From Chitinophagaceae bacterium (GTDB lineage: Bacteria; Bacteroidota; Bacteroidia; Chitinophagales; Chitinophagaceae), in assembly GCA_947374225.1 (NCBI GenBank), contig CANCAY010000003.1, forward strand, positions 1-64,000: a DNA stretch of 64,000 nucleotides. Direction: 5' to 3'. Below the pieces are notes generated by a model that saw only the letters and a program-made list of their open reading frames with translations, was not told where the DNA came from and did no database searches. Within the stretch, counting starts at the first letter, position 1. Each line of letters opens with the position of its first letter. Below, piece by piece: positions 37,877 to 45,666 of this stretch. The position numbers and the translations under genes were made by a program.

Positions 37877-38680
37877 ATGGAATTAATTGGATATTTGGTA
37901 GCAGTGCTTATAGGGGTTTCTTTAGGATTAATTGGCAGTGGCGGGTCTATATTAACCGTACCCGTACTTGTATACCTATTTAAAGTAGAACCTTTATTGG
38001 CTACCACCTATTCATTATGCATTGTAGGATTAAGCAGTATCGCAGGGGTTATCTCAAAATACAAACAAAAATTACTAGACTTTAAAATCATATTAGTTTT
38101 TGGGATTCCTTCTATGATTGGTGTGATGTTGTCTAGGAAGTTAATCCTCCCTTCTATACCTAATAGCTTTAGGTTATTGGGATTTATGGATGTGTCAAAG
38201 AGCAACTTTATCATGTTGTTTTTTGCTACTCTAATGTTGGCTTCTGCAACTTCAATGATTCTAGGAAAAAATAAAGCAGACGACTTATCTATAAAACCAA
38301 ATTATGGCGTAACACTTATTCTTGTTGGTCTTATAGAAGGCATGGTTACCGGTATTGTTGGCGCAGGGGGCGGTTTTCTAATTATTCCTGCCTTGGTATT
38401 ATTAGGAAAATTGCCAATGAAAAAAGCCATTGCTTCCTCTCTTTTCATAATTACTATTAAATCGATATTTGGATTTGCAGGCGATTTAATTCACACATCG
38501 GTAGATTTCAAGTTCTTATCTATTATTATTTTATTAGCTACTGGCGGAATCATACTTGGGAATTTTTTAAATAATAAAATGGATGGCACCAAATTGAAAA
38601 AGGGATTTGGATGGTTTGTATTAGCGATGTCAATTTTTATCTTTATTGAACAATTGTTTTTTTCAGCTTATTTGAAATAA
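37877..38680 (+). CDS. TauE/SafE-family sulfite/organosulfonate exporter
   Basis: The ATG at 37877 precedes a first membrane helix directly; an in-frame TTG six codons upstream is less likely. The 267-residue protein has about eight transmembrane helices in two inverted halves. Each half carries a family glycine motif: G-L-I-G-S-G-G-S-I-L-T-V-P near the start and G-I-V-G-A-G-G-G-F-L-I-I-P near residue 170. It probably exports sulfite, the product of the divergent persulfide dioxygenase. A promoter for the next gene begins inside its last codons, so the two transporters can be expressed separately. Confidence 0.9.
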   Translation: MELIGYLVAVLIGVSLGLIGSGGSILTVPVLVYLFKVEPLLATTYSLCIVGLSSIAGVISKYKQKLLDFKIILVFGIPSMIGVMLSRKLILPSIPNSFRLLGFMDVSKSNFIMLFFATLMLASATSMILGKNKADDLSIKPNYGVTLILVGLIEGMVTGIVGAGGGFLIIPALVLLGKLPMKKAIASSLFIITIKSIFGFAGDLIHTSVDFKFLSIIILLATGGIILGNFLNNKMDGTKLKKGFGWFVLAMSIFIFIEQLFFSAYLK

Positions 38681-38702
38681 TTACATTAATCTACTATATT
38701 TG
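38671..38702 (+). promoter_or_regulatory. Bacteroidetal-type promoter for the YeeE/YedE pair
   Basis: TTTG (38671-38674), a 20-base spacer and TATATTTG (38695-38702) match the consensus exactly. The upstream element lies in the last codons of the TauE/SafE gene, and the -7 element sits in the spacer of a palindrome. Confidence 0.75.
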
Positions 38703-38710
38703 TAGACTAA
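38686..38710 (+). promoter_or_regulatory. Palindromic site overlapping the -7 element, copy 2
   Basis: Arms TTAATCTAC (38686-38694) and GTAGACTAA (38702-38710) pair with one mismatch around a 7-base spacer. The core 38689-38707 is nearly the same as copies at 16854 and 45551. A protein bound here would cover the promoter, which suggests repression. Confidence 0.6.
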
Positions 38711-38736
38711 TTATTATCTTATTAAATAAGCTTTTC

Positions 38737-39306
38737 ATGAGTTTTGTTGAAATCATTAAACAACCCTGGCCCTGGTACCTAGCTGGTGCCATTATTGGCT
38801 TGATAGTCCCATTATTGCTTATTATTGGCAATAAAACATTTGGCCTCTCGTCAAATTTACGACACATATGTGCAGCATGCTTCCCCGCAAATATTGAATT
38901 TTTCAAATACGACTGGAAGAAAGAAATCTGGAATTTATTTTTTGTAGGGGGAATCATAGCAGGCGCTTTTATAGCCACTAATTATTTGACTAATCCAAAC
39001 AGTCTAATTATTAATGCCAACTTAAAATCGCAATTGCAAAATTTAAACGTGAACGATTTTCAGCACTTATTACCAAATGACCTTTTTAGTTTATCTGCAT
39101 TATTCACCATTAGAGGGTTTGTACTCATGGTTATAGGTGGCTTCTTGGTTGGCTTTGGAACACGTTATGCCAATGGCTGTACGTCGGGACATGCTATTAT
39201 GGGACTAAGTAATTTACAGTGGCCTTCCTTAGTAGCTACTATTTGTTTTATGATTGGTGGATTTGTGATGACCAATTTTATTTTACCAATTATTTTAAAA
39301 TTTTAA
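38737..39306 (+). CDS. YeeE/YedE-family transporter half (GCTSGH type)
   Basis: This 189-residue membrane protein has about five helices and the family signature Y-A-N-G-C-T-S-G-H-A-I-M-G near residue 145, including the conserved cysteine. Full-length YeeE/TsuA imports thiosulfate through a chain of cysteines; this is a half-size version whose other half is the next gene. It starts 35 bases after a bacteroidetal promoter. The neighbouring tsdA and persulfide dioxygenase genes support a role in moving thiosulfate or another sulfur species across the inner membrane. Confidence 0.88.
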   Translation: MSFVEIIKQPWPWYLAGAIIGLIVPLLLIIGNKTFGLSSNLRHICAACFPANIEFFKYDWKKEIWNLFFVGGIIAGAFIATNYLTNPNSLIINANLKSQLQNLNVNDFQHLLPNDLFSLSALFTIRGFVLMVIGGFLVGFGTRYANGCTSGHAIMGLSNLQWPSLVATICFMIGGFVMTNFILPIILKF

Positions 39307-39307
39307 A

Positions 39308-39820
39308 ATGGAATCAGTTAAACAAAATATTTCAATAGATAATAAAGCAGTTGAATTGTTAGACGAGACTTCAGCGTGTATTAATCACTCAGAAAAAAGA
39401 GAAAGTAAATTTTCGCTTTTAAAATATACTGCCGTAGGTGCTTTATTTGGAATCGTATTTGTAAAGGCAGAAATCATATCTTGGTTTAGAATTCAAGAAA
39501 TGTTCAAGCTGCAAAGCTTTCATATGTATGGCGTAATTGGAACGGCAGTGATAACGGGAGTATTGTCAGTGGCTATTATTAAAAAGTTCAACATCAAAAC
39601 ATTACAGGGAGAAAGTATTGTAATAATACCAAAACATTTTTCAAAAGGCCAGATTTATGGCGGATTGCTTTTTGGATTAGGCTGGGCAATGACAGGCGCT
39701 TGTCCTGGACCATTATTCGCTCAAATTGGGACTGGAACCCTAAGTGTTTTAGTGGTCATAGCAAGTGCTTTATTAGGCACTTGGACCTATGGTTATTTTA
39801 AAGAAAAGCTACCTCACTAG
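39308..39820 (+). CDS. YeeE/YedE-family transporter half (GACPGP type)
   Basis: This 170-residue membrane protein is the second half of a split YeeE/YedE transporter. A soluble N-terminal stretch of about 35 residues containing a cysteine precedes four helices. The signature W-A-M-T-G-A-C-P-G-P-L-F-A-Q near residue 134 holds the second conserved cysteine. It starts 1 base after the stop of the partner gene, so the two are certainly cotranscribed and probably form a heterodimer. Its 3' end overlaps the convergent TspO-like gene by 12 bases. Confidence 0.88.
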   Translation: MESVKQNISIDNKAVELLDETSACINHSEKRESKFSLLKYTAVGALFGIVFVKAEIISWFRIQEMFKLQSFHMYGVIGTAVITGVLSVAIIKKFNIKTLQGESIVIIPKHFSKGQIYGGLLFGLGWAMTGACPGPLFAQIGTGTLSVLVVIASALLGTWTYGYFKEKLPH

Positions 39821-40585
39821 TGCAATAAGTTTTTGTATTCCAAGTTTTGATGTCACAAATATCAAAACAAAAAATCCAACTAGTGTAGCTTGATTAATAA
39901 TTTCAACCTGCGGGCCTTGTGATGCTTTAATACCCCATAGTGCCCATGCAATAACTAACGGATAGGCGATGGTTTTATATTTAGTTATAAAGAATAAACC
40001 AAAAGCAATCGCAATGACTATCATTATTACACTCCAATAAATTGGGTCTAACCCAAATCCATTCCATTTTAAATGAACTAGTAAGGCAGTAATATTTGCA
40101 ATTGTTGCAACGCTTAGCCATCCTATATAAATAGAGAAGGGCGTTTTAATTAATAAACGATGAGCTGGTTTTATATTAATAGCCAATCGCTGTGTTTGTA
40201 TAAATATTTGTATCAGGGAAGCAAGAAATAATATTATAATAAATACGCTTAATTCAACTTGTAAATAATGCCAAGCAAGTATCCAAGCTGCATTTAAAAC
40301 ACAGGTAGCCCAGTAATAGGGAGTAATGGCGTTAAGATATTTTTTGATTTCAGGGAAATTGTTTTGCTTAATTGTAAAGTAGGTAAATGTAATAGAATAG
40401 CTTAGAAAAAATAGATAGATAATACCCCAAATAGCAAATGTAAACCCAGCTGGTACAAAATAGTTTGGATAAAAGCCCGAGACCTGTCCTGTGTTGTAAC
40501 CATTTATTGGTAAAATATTCGCCAATGCATTCACCGTAATTACGATGATAAATAAAATCCAATTAATAACTATTTTCATGTTCAT
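39809..40585 (-). CDS. TspO/MBR-related (tryptophan-rich sensory protein-like) membrane protein
   Basis: This 258-residue membrane protein has about eight hydrophobic helices. It begins N-A-L-A-N-I-L-P-I-N-G-Y-N-T-G and continues F-V-P-A-G-F-T-F-A-I-W-G-I-I-Y-L-F, the conserved start of the long TspO-like family, with further tryptophans in later helices. Family proteins are annotated as tryptophan-rich sensory proteins, but ligands are not known for this long form. Starts at 40585 or 40579 are both possible. It lies 6 bases after the rhamnose mutarotase gene on the same strand and is probably cotranscribed with it. Confidence 0.78.
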   Translation of the reverse strand: MNMKIVINWILFIIVITVNALANILPINGYNTGQVSGFYPNYFVPAGFTFAIWGIIYLFFLSYSITFTYFTIKQNNFPEIKKYLNAITPYYWATCVLNAAWILAWHYLQVELSVFIIILFLASLIQIFIQTQRLAINIKPAHRLLIKTPFSIYIGWLSVATIANITALLVHLKWNGFGLDPIYWSVIMIVIAIAFGLFFITKYKTIAYPLVIAWALWGIKASQGPQVEIINQATLVGFFVLIFVTSKLGIQKLIALVR

Positions 40586-40591
40586 TGAAAT

Positions 40592-40921
40592 TTATAAACT
40601 AAATATTTTATTCATTAATACCCATTTTTCTCCGGGCTTAGCAATAGGTAATGCTTGCTGATATTCCCACATTAATAATTCCCACTGCGTAACAATTTCA
40701 TTTTTAGCATCTAATATAGCTTTGTTCTCAAAACTAAAATCCGATCCTCCTTCTAAAATCATAAACAGTCTATTCGCAACTCTATAAATTTCTAAATGCA
40801 AAATATTTGCCGCTTTAATAGAGTCAATAATTTCTGGCCACACAGAGCGATGATATTCTTCATATGCTGCAATTAAATTATCGTCCTCTTTCAAGTCTAA
40901 AGCCAAGCAATATCTAGTCAT
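40592..40921 (-). CDS. rhaM: L-rhamnose mutarotase
   Basis: This 109-residue dimeric ferredoxin-like protein of the RhaM family interconverts alpha and beta anomers of L-rhamnose or a similar sugar. The diagnostic pattern Y-E-E-Y-H-R-S-V-W-P-E-I (catalytic Tyr and His region, about residues 19-30) is present. I-L-H-L-E-I-Y-R, N-R-L-F-M-I-L-E and a conserved W-W-like pair near W-E-L-L-M-W-E follow. It has no signal peptide. A Gfo/Idh oxidoreductase gene precedes it by 55 bases on the same strand, so both may serve deoxysugar or related catabolism, though no other rhamnose genes are visible. Confidence 0.88.
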   Translation of the reverse strand: MTRYCLALDLKEDDNLIAAYEEYHRSVWPEIIDSIKAANILHLEIYRVANRLFMILEGGSDFSFENKAILDAKNEIVTQWELLMWEYQQALPIAKPGEKWVLMNKIFSL

Positions 40922-40976
40922 AAAGTAAATTTAAAGTTTATATACTTTGCAATTTTAATTATTAATCGAACAGACA

Positions 40977-41948
40977 CTAATTACCATATACAAAAGACTC
41001 CATCACTTCCATCGATATAATAGCATCCTCTGCCGCGCAAGGGTTTTCTCCCTTGCCTAAAAAATATTGTACTACTTTTTCAATATGATTTTGTTGATTA
41101 TGCAATGGTGCATCAAAAGGTATTTTTCGAATAATTCCGTTTTGTTCCAACATTATTTCTAAACCAAAAACCGGGAAGCGAATTGTTCCACTGGTTCCTA
41201 TGATCTCAAACTCATCTTTTTCCATTCCCTTTTCTACGCAAAAATTCCAGTAGCCTTTAAATTGAATATTATGCTCAAGGATCATCTCTCCTTCCACTGT
41301 ATCCTCGGCTTTATACAATCCAGCTTTATTATAAGCTTTGCCGCTATAACTTAAAGGTTTGCCAAAAAAATAAAATAATAGGTCAAGTTGGTGTGGGGCT
41401 AGGTCATAAAAGTATCCTCCGCCTGCTATGGCCGGATCAACTCTCCAATTATTTGGGTCATTAGTATTGTCGCCAGCATATTTAAGCATGGTAATATTTG
41501 CAGACATGACTTGTCCAATACTATTTTGATCTAAAAGACTTTTTACTGCATTAAATAGTGGCAGGTTTCTTCGGTAGTGCGCCACCGAGAGTTTAACGCC
41601 CAACTCCTCGGATAGGTTTTTTAAGCGTTTACACGCTGCAACATTCAAGGCCATGGGTTTTTCTAAATAAACAGGCTTGCCTGCCTTCATAGCTTCTATT
41701 GCATAACTTTCTCTTACATTTGGAGGGGTTGCGATATAGACAGCGTCTACTTGATCGGAATGGATTAAATCAGTTCCATTTGTAAAGGAGAATGGGACCT
41801 GGTGCCTTAATGCATAATCACGAAGTTTAATTTCGTCACGACGCATTATGGCAACCAGTTCAGAATTAGGCACTTTATTAAAAGCTGGCCCACTCTTTAT
41901 TTCGGTTACGTTACCGCAACCAATTATGCCCCATCTAATATTTTGCAT
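40977..41948 (-). CDS. Gfo/Idh/MocA-family oxidoreductase
   Basis: The ATG at 41948 is chosen because the Rossmann motif R-W-G-I-I-G-C-G-N-V begins four residues later; the open frame extends 18 codons further into the preceding gene. The 323-residue enzyme has the nucleotide-binding fold. The signature Y-L-E-K-P-M-A-L near residue 94 provides the catalytic Lys, and the C-terminal alpha/beta domain has D-L-A-P-H-Q-L-D (typical His). Members oxidise or reduce sugars and cyclitols with NAD(P). It starts 4 bases after the stop of the BNR-propeller gene, suggesting coupled expression. Confidence 0.88.
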   Translation of the reverse strand: MQNIRWGIIGCGNVTEIKSGPAFNKVPNSELVAIMRRDEIKLRDYALRHQVPFSFTNGTDLIHSDQVDAVYIATPPNVRESYAIEAMKAGKPVYLEKPMALNVAACKRLKNLSEELGVKLSVAHYRRNLPLFNAVKSLLDQNSIGQVMSANITMLKYAGDNTNDPNNWRVDPAIAGGGYFYDLAPHQLDLLFYFFGKPLSYSGKAYNKAGLYKAEDTVEGEMILEHNIQFKGYWNFCVEKGMEKDEFEIIGTSGTIRFPVFGLEIMLEQNGIIRKIPFDAPLHNQQNHIEKVVQYFLGKGENPCAAEDAIISMEVMESFVYGN

Positions 41949-41952
41949 TGTC

Positions 41953-44900
41953 TTAGTTTTCGAATCCAATATAATTCCAATTTGCTTTCTTACAAGCATC
42001 ATTGAAATTTTTGATTTCGTTTTCTAATAATCCATTCATTTGTTTTTCATAAGTCAACCACTCCGCGTGTAATTCTTCGTAGCGTTTAACTTGACCTTCT
42101 GTAATATAAGGAGAAGCACCTGCTCCGTCAATTTCACCTTTTACAAAAATGATGTTTGCACTTAATTTATTTACAAAATTAATAACGTCGTCATTAGACT
42201 GAGACTTAGATTGAATCAAAGCCTCTTCCCAAGTTTTTATATTTTTTAAAATGGCTTTAGCGTTTGCAGCTAATGAATCTAATGCCTTATTGCCTTCTGC
42301 ACGTTTTACAAATTGATTTAATTGGTCTTGTACTTTACGCATTTGAACAACAGACACATGTATTGCCTCAACGTCTAGAGATGCTAATTTTGACCATTTG
42401 TCTTGTGCTTCATAATCAGCAGGGGTGTAAGTCAATCTAGGATCTGCTAATAATTTAAAACCAGTACTAACTGTTGAATCATTCACTTTTAAACGAATAG
42501 TGTAGTCGCCTGGTATTGCCTTGCGTCCGCTATTGCTTCCTTCTATATATACGTTTTCAATGGTAGGTAAATTTGTGTAATGTAAGTCCCAAACAAATCT
42601 ATTCAAGCCTGTTCTAACTTCGATTTTCGGATCGGCGTCGGCAGCATTATTGCTAGTGCTAATTTCAGACTTGTCTTTTGAGTAAGTACGTACTATATTT
42701 TTTGAAGCGTCTAAAATTTCAATGGTTAATTTTTTAACGGAATCTTTGTTTTGAATATGGTAATAAATCACGGCACCAGTAGATGGATTAGCCATAGTAG
42801 TATTAATCTTCAAAATATCTTCGTCCTCTGTAAACTGTCTGTCTAAAGGACTCGCTCCTGTAATTCTATATTGATTAGACACTGGCAATAAAACGAAGTC
42901 TGTATTAAAATTAGCTGCTGCTTTTCTTAATGGAGTTAAGTCATCCAAAATCCAAAATGCACGGCCTTGTGTAGAAGCGATTAAATGGTCTTGATGTAAT
43001 TTCAAATCTGTGATAGGAACTACAGGCAGGTTTAATTGTAATTGCTTCCAATTTTGTCCGCCATTATAAGAAATATAAAATCCGGTTTCTGTTCCTGCGT
43101 ATAATAAATTTTTAACAGCATTATCTTCTCTTACTACACGTACATATGCACCGTATGGAATTCCCTCTGTTAATTTAGTCCATGTTTTACCATAGTCCGT
43201 CGTCTTATATATCAATGGAGTAAAGTCATTGAATTTATATTTGTTCACTGCGATATAAGCAGTTGCTTTATCAAAAGGAGAAACTTCAATCGCGTTTACT
43301 AAAGTTCCTTTTACGCCGTCCGGTGTAATATTAGTCCAATTAGCACCTCCGTCTTTAGTGATATAAACTAAACCATCATCACTACCTGTATAAATTACGC
43401 CTTTCTCTAATGGAGATTCTTTCACATAAGTGATCGTACAATAGTTTTCACCTCCAGCTCCTTCATTGGTGTAAGGAGTTCCGCTCATTCCCATTCTACT
43501 TGTATCATGCGTGGTTAAGTCAGGAGAAACTGCTTTCCAAGATTTTCCTAAGTCTGTTGTCTTAAATAAAATATTACCTGCATGATAATAAGTATTCGGC
43601 TCGTGCTCAGAATGTATAATTGGTGCATTCCAGTTAAAACGATATTTCATATCCTTAGGTTGTAAAGACTGATATTGAATTGGAGCTACCATTACACTTA
43701 CTTCTTCGTTTGTTTTAGTATCTAATACGCCAATGGTTCCTTGATAGCTTCCACCTAAAACATATCTTGGATTATTAGGATCAAATGCTAAAAAAGCAGA
43801 TTCACCACCAGCACTATAAGACCAGTCACGGTCTGTAATACCAGCCCAACTAGTTGTTTGATTTGCAATTTTTACACTGGTATTGTCTTGTTGACCTCCG
43901 TATAAATTAAAAGGGAATAAATTATCTGCATTCACTCTATAAAATTGTGCAGTAGGTTGATTGTTTTGTGTGCTCCAAGAATTACCACCATTAAATGATA
44001 CAGCAGATCCACCGTCATTAGAAACAATCATGTTTTTATTATTCATTGGATTGATCCATAATTGATGGTAGTCACCATGAGGTGCTCTAAATGATTTCCA
44101 AGTTTTACCGCCGTCTGTTGACTTAACAGCAGGGGAACTTAATACGTAAACTGTATTTTCGTCTACCGGATCTGCAATACATTCAATATAATACCAAGCA
44201 CGTTGTACTAATCTATGGTCTTTACTAATTCTGTTCCAAGATTTTCCTGCATCTTCAGAAACAAATAAACCACCTTGCTCTTTTTCTGAATCACTCTCCA
44301 CTAATGCATATACTTTTTCTGAATTTGCTTTGGAAACCGCAACACTCATTTTACCTAATTCCTTTGGTAGTCCATTTTGAATTTTCTCCCAAGTTTCGCC
44401 ACCGTCTGTACTTTTATATAAACCACTTCCTTTACCGCCACTTCTTACTTCCCAAGGTAAACGACGATAGTCCCACATAGCAGCATATAAAATTCTTGGA
44501 TTATTTAAATCCATACTTAAATCAACACAACCTGTATTGTCGTCAACAAATAAAGTTTTATTCCATGTTTTACCGCCGTCTACAGATTTGTACACACCAC
44601 GTTCAGCACTTGCGCCATGTAAAGCTCCTTGAGCAGCTACATAAACAATGTCTGGGTTAGTTGGGTGAATACGAATATTCGCAGTGCTTCTTGTTAAGTC
44701 AAGTCCTAAGTGCTTCCAAGTTTTTCCTGCGTCGGTAGATTTATAAATACCGTCCCCATAAGAAGTCATCACACCTCTTGGTGCATGTTCTCCCATTCCC
44801 ACATATACAATATTAGGATCTGAAGCAGCAACCGCAACAGCACCTACAGAACCAGTTTTAAAGAACCCGTCTGAAATATTATTCCATGATTGACCCGCGT

Positions 44901-45147
44901 CTTCTGTTTTCCAAACGCCTCCTCCAGTAGTTCCCATATAATAAGTATAAGGCTGACCTGCCACACCTGTTGATGTTACAGAACGTCCGCCACGCATTGG
45001 ACCTACATTACGCCATATTAAAGGGTTGTAATAAGCAGAATCACTTATGGTTTTATTTACTGCTGGCTTTACTGCATTTGATTTTTTCTGAGCCACTAAG
45101 GTTACAGGCAAAAGCAATAAAAGCAATTTAAAGAAGGATAATTTCAT
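41953..45147 (-). CDS. Large secreted BNR/VPS10-type beta-propeller protein
   Basis: This 1064-residue exported protein has a signal peptide (residues 1-19). A long series of propeller blades follows, each closed by an Asp-box of the form S-x-D-x-G-x-T-W (for example [24 protein letters not shown]). This fold is shared by sialidase/BNR proteins, sortilin VPS10 domains and photosystem assembly factors. The segment I-G-P-M-R-G-G-R-S near residue 48 is the usual start of this family in Bacteroidota. The last 200 residues are a separate, mainly helical and beta-sandwich region. No catalytic residues can be assigned. A paralogue begins at 61749. Confidence 0.85.
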   Translation of the reverse strand: MKLSFFKLLLLLLPVTLVAQKKSNAVKPAVNKTISDSAYYNPLIWRNVGPMRGGRSVTSTGVAGQPYTYYMGTTGGGVWKTEDAGQSWNNISDGFFKTGSVGAVAVAASDPNIVYVGMGEHAPRGVMTSYGDGIYKSTDAGKTWKHLGLDLTRSTANIRIHPTNPDIVYVAAQGALHGASAERGVYKSVDGGKTWNKTLFVDDNTGCVDLSMDLNNPRILYAAMWDYRRLPWEVRSGGKGSGLYKSTDGGETWEKIQNGLPKELGKMSVAVSKANSEKVYALVESDSEKEQGGLFVSEDAGKSWNRISKDHRLVQRAWYYIECIADPVDENTVYVLSSPAVKSTDGGKTWKSFRAPHGDYHQLWINPMNNKNMIVSNDGGSAVSFNGGNSWSTQNNQPTAQFYRVNADNLFPFNLYGGQQDNTSVKIANQTTSWAGITDRDWSYSAGGESAFLAFDPNNPRYVLGGSYQGTIGVLDTKTNEEVSVMVAPIQYQSLQPKDMKYRFNWNAPIIHSEHEPNTYYHAGNILFKTTDLGKSWKAVSPDLTTHDTSRMGMSGTPYTNEGAGGENYCTITYVKESPLEKGVIYTGSDDGLVYITKDGGANWTNITPDGVKGTLVNAIEVSPFDKATAYIAVNKYKFNDFTPLIYKTTDYGKTWTKLTEGIPYGAYVRVVREDNAVKNLLYAGTETGFYISYNGGQNWKQLQLNLPVVPITDLKLHQDHLIASTQGRAFWILDDLTPLRKAAANFNTDFVLLPVSNQYRITGASPLDRQFTEDEDILKINTTMANPSTGAVIYYHIQNKDSVKKLTIEILDASKNIVRTYSKDKSEISTSNNAADADPKIEVRTGLNRFVWDLHYTNLPTIENVYIEGSNSGRKAIPGDYTIRLKVNDSTVSTGFKLLADPRLTYTPADYEAQDKWSKLASLDVEAIHVSVVQMRKVQDQLNQFVKRAEGNKALDSLAANAKAILKNIKTWEEALIQSKSQSNDDVINFVNKLSANIIFVKGEIDGAGASPYITEGQVKRYEELHAEWLTYEKQMNGLLENEIKNFNDACKKANWNYIGFEN

Positions 45148-45194
45148 GGTTACTATTTTTTAGAAAAAATTGGAATTAGAACTCTGAAATTAAC

Positions 45195-45228
45195 GAAAAA
45201 AAATGAGGGCGGTATAGAAATACCGCCC
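45195..45228 (-). terminator. rho-independent terminator of a minus-strand RNA unit
   Basis: On the minus strand a perfect 9-bp GC-rich stem (45228-45220 with 45215-45207) and a 4-base loop are followed within four bases by a T-rich tract (45203-45195). It lies before the BNR-propeller gene, so it ends a separate upstream transcript. Confidence 0.88.
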
Positions 45229-45270
45229 GAATTAAACGATTGCTTGCTTATGAACTCTTAAAAACCTAGC

Positions 45271-45340
45271 TGTCATGGATGGAGTTGAACCATCGTTAAG
45301 GGTTTTGCTGACCCCTGCCTATCCGTTCGGCCACATGACT
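45271..45340 (-). tRNA. Atypical tRNA-Cys(GCA)-like gene or pseudogene
   Basis: The minus strand forms a cloverleaf with an acceptor stem GTCATG/CATGAC, a 3-bp D stem GGC/GCC-type arm, and an anticodon stem GGGGT/ACCCT. The loop CAGCAAA reads anticodon GCA (Cys), and the T arm GATGG/CCATC has the proper TTCAACT loop. Oddities are A instead of the near-universal T at position 33, a seventh acceptor pair that does not form (A with A), no encoded CCA, and no T at the discriminator position normally needed by cysteinyl-tRNA synthetase. It may be a degenerate copy or a tRNA-like RNA with another role. Confidence 0.55.
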
Positions 45341-45351
45341 GTATCTTAACT

Positions 45352-45382
45352 AATTACACCACAATTATTGTTTTGTGTAATT
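45352..45382. repeat. Inverted repeat (hairpin) before the tRNA-like domain
   Basis: AATTACAC (45352-45359) and GTGTAATT (45375-45382) are perfectly complementary, with further inner pairing possible. In the minus-strand RNA this forms a hairpin 12 bases before the tRNA-like 5' end and could guide processing. Confidence 0.6.
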
Positions 45383-45525
45383 GAATATTTGCTTGAACTT
45401 GTTGAAATTGAAATGGTAGTGTTTGCATATTGTTTTATTTTGACTTCATTGTCCTCATCATTTTACCACCGCTGAGTTTTCATCTCTCTCGGTTGGCATT
45501 CATTTAAGAATTCTTGATGACAGCA

Positions 45526-45533
45526 CAAATATA
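45526..45533 (-). promoter_or_regulatory. -7 element TATATTTG of the minus-strand RNA unit
   Basis: TATATTTG on the minus strand matches TAnnTTTG exactly. No TTTG is found 19-21 bases upstream; instead a 19-bp palindrome (45551-45569) lies there, so an activator could replace the missing element. Confidence 0.55.
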
Positions 45534-45550
45534 GGAAGTTATTTGATATT

Positions 45551-45569
45551 GTCTACTATTTTAGTAGAC
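45551..45569. promoter_or_regulatory. 19-bp palindromic site, copy 3
   Basis: GTCTACTATTTTAGTAGAC is the most symmetric copy of the palindrome, with 7-base perfect arms. It lies 17 bases upstream of the TATATTTG element of the RNA unit and about 98 bases after the end of the AraC gene. Confidence 0.6.
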
Positions 45570-45666
45570 TTTTATTGAAATACGCATAAATAAATCACAA
45601 TATATTGATCTTCAATTAAATACATATATAAAATTCGTGATAAATTTTAAAAAAAAGAGGGGCGAA

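Larger units (their letters stand above)
45195..45520 (-). ncRNA. Candidate non-coding transcription unit with tRNA-Cys-like 3' domain
   Basis: This minus-strand interval starts just after a TATATTTG promoter element (45533-45526) and ends at a strong terminator. No open frame longer than about eight codons lies inside. The 5' third can fold: UCAUCA at the predicted start pairs with UGAUGA (45460-45455), and GCC-A-ACCG (45497-45490) pairs with CGGUGGU (45471-45465). A second long hairpin (45382-45352) leads into a tRNA-like domain. The predicted transcript is about 325 bases. It lacks the motifs of tmRNA and RNase P RNA. It may simply be a tRNA with a long leader, or a novel structured RNA. 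Confidence 0.5.

Noticed and set aside
45195-45520. tmRNA, RNase P RNA or SRP RNA
   Set aside because: The size is suitable, but I see neither a tag-peptide frame ending in Ala-Ala, nor the conserved RNase P cores, nor the SRP GGAAG-type loop; the whole tRNA-like part lies at the 3' side, unlike tmRNA.
45450-45520. Hammerhead ribozyme suggested by TGATGAG
   Set aside because: The GAAA segment and the cleavage-site stem are not found in the required order.
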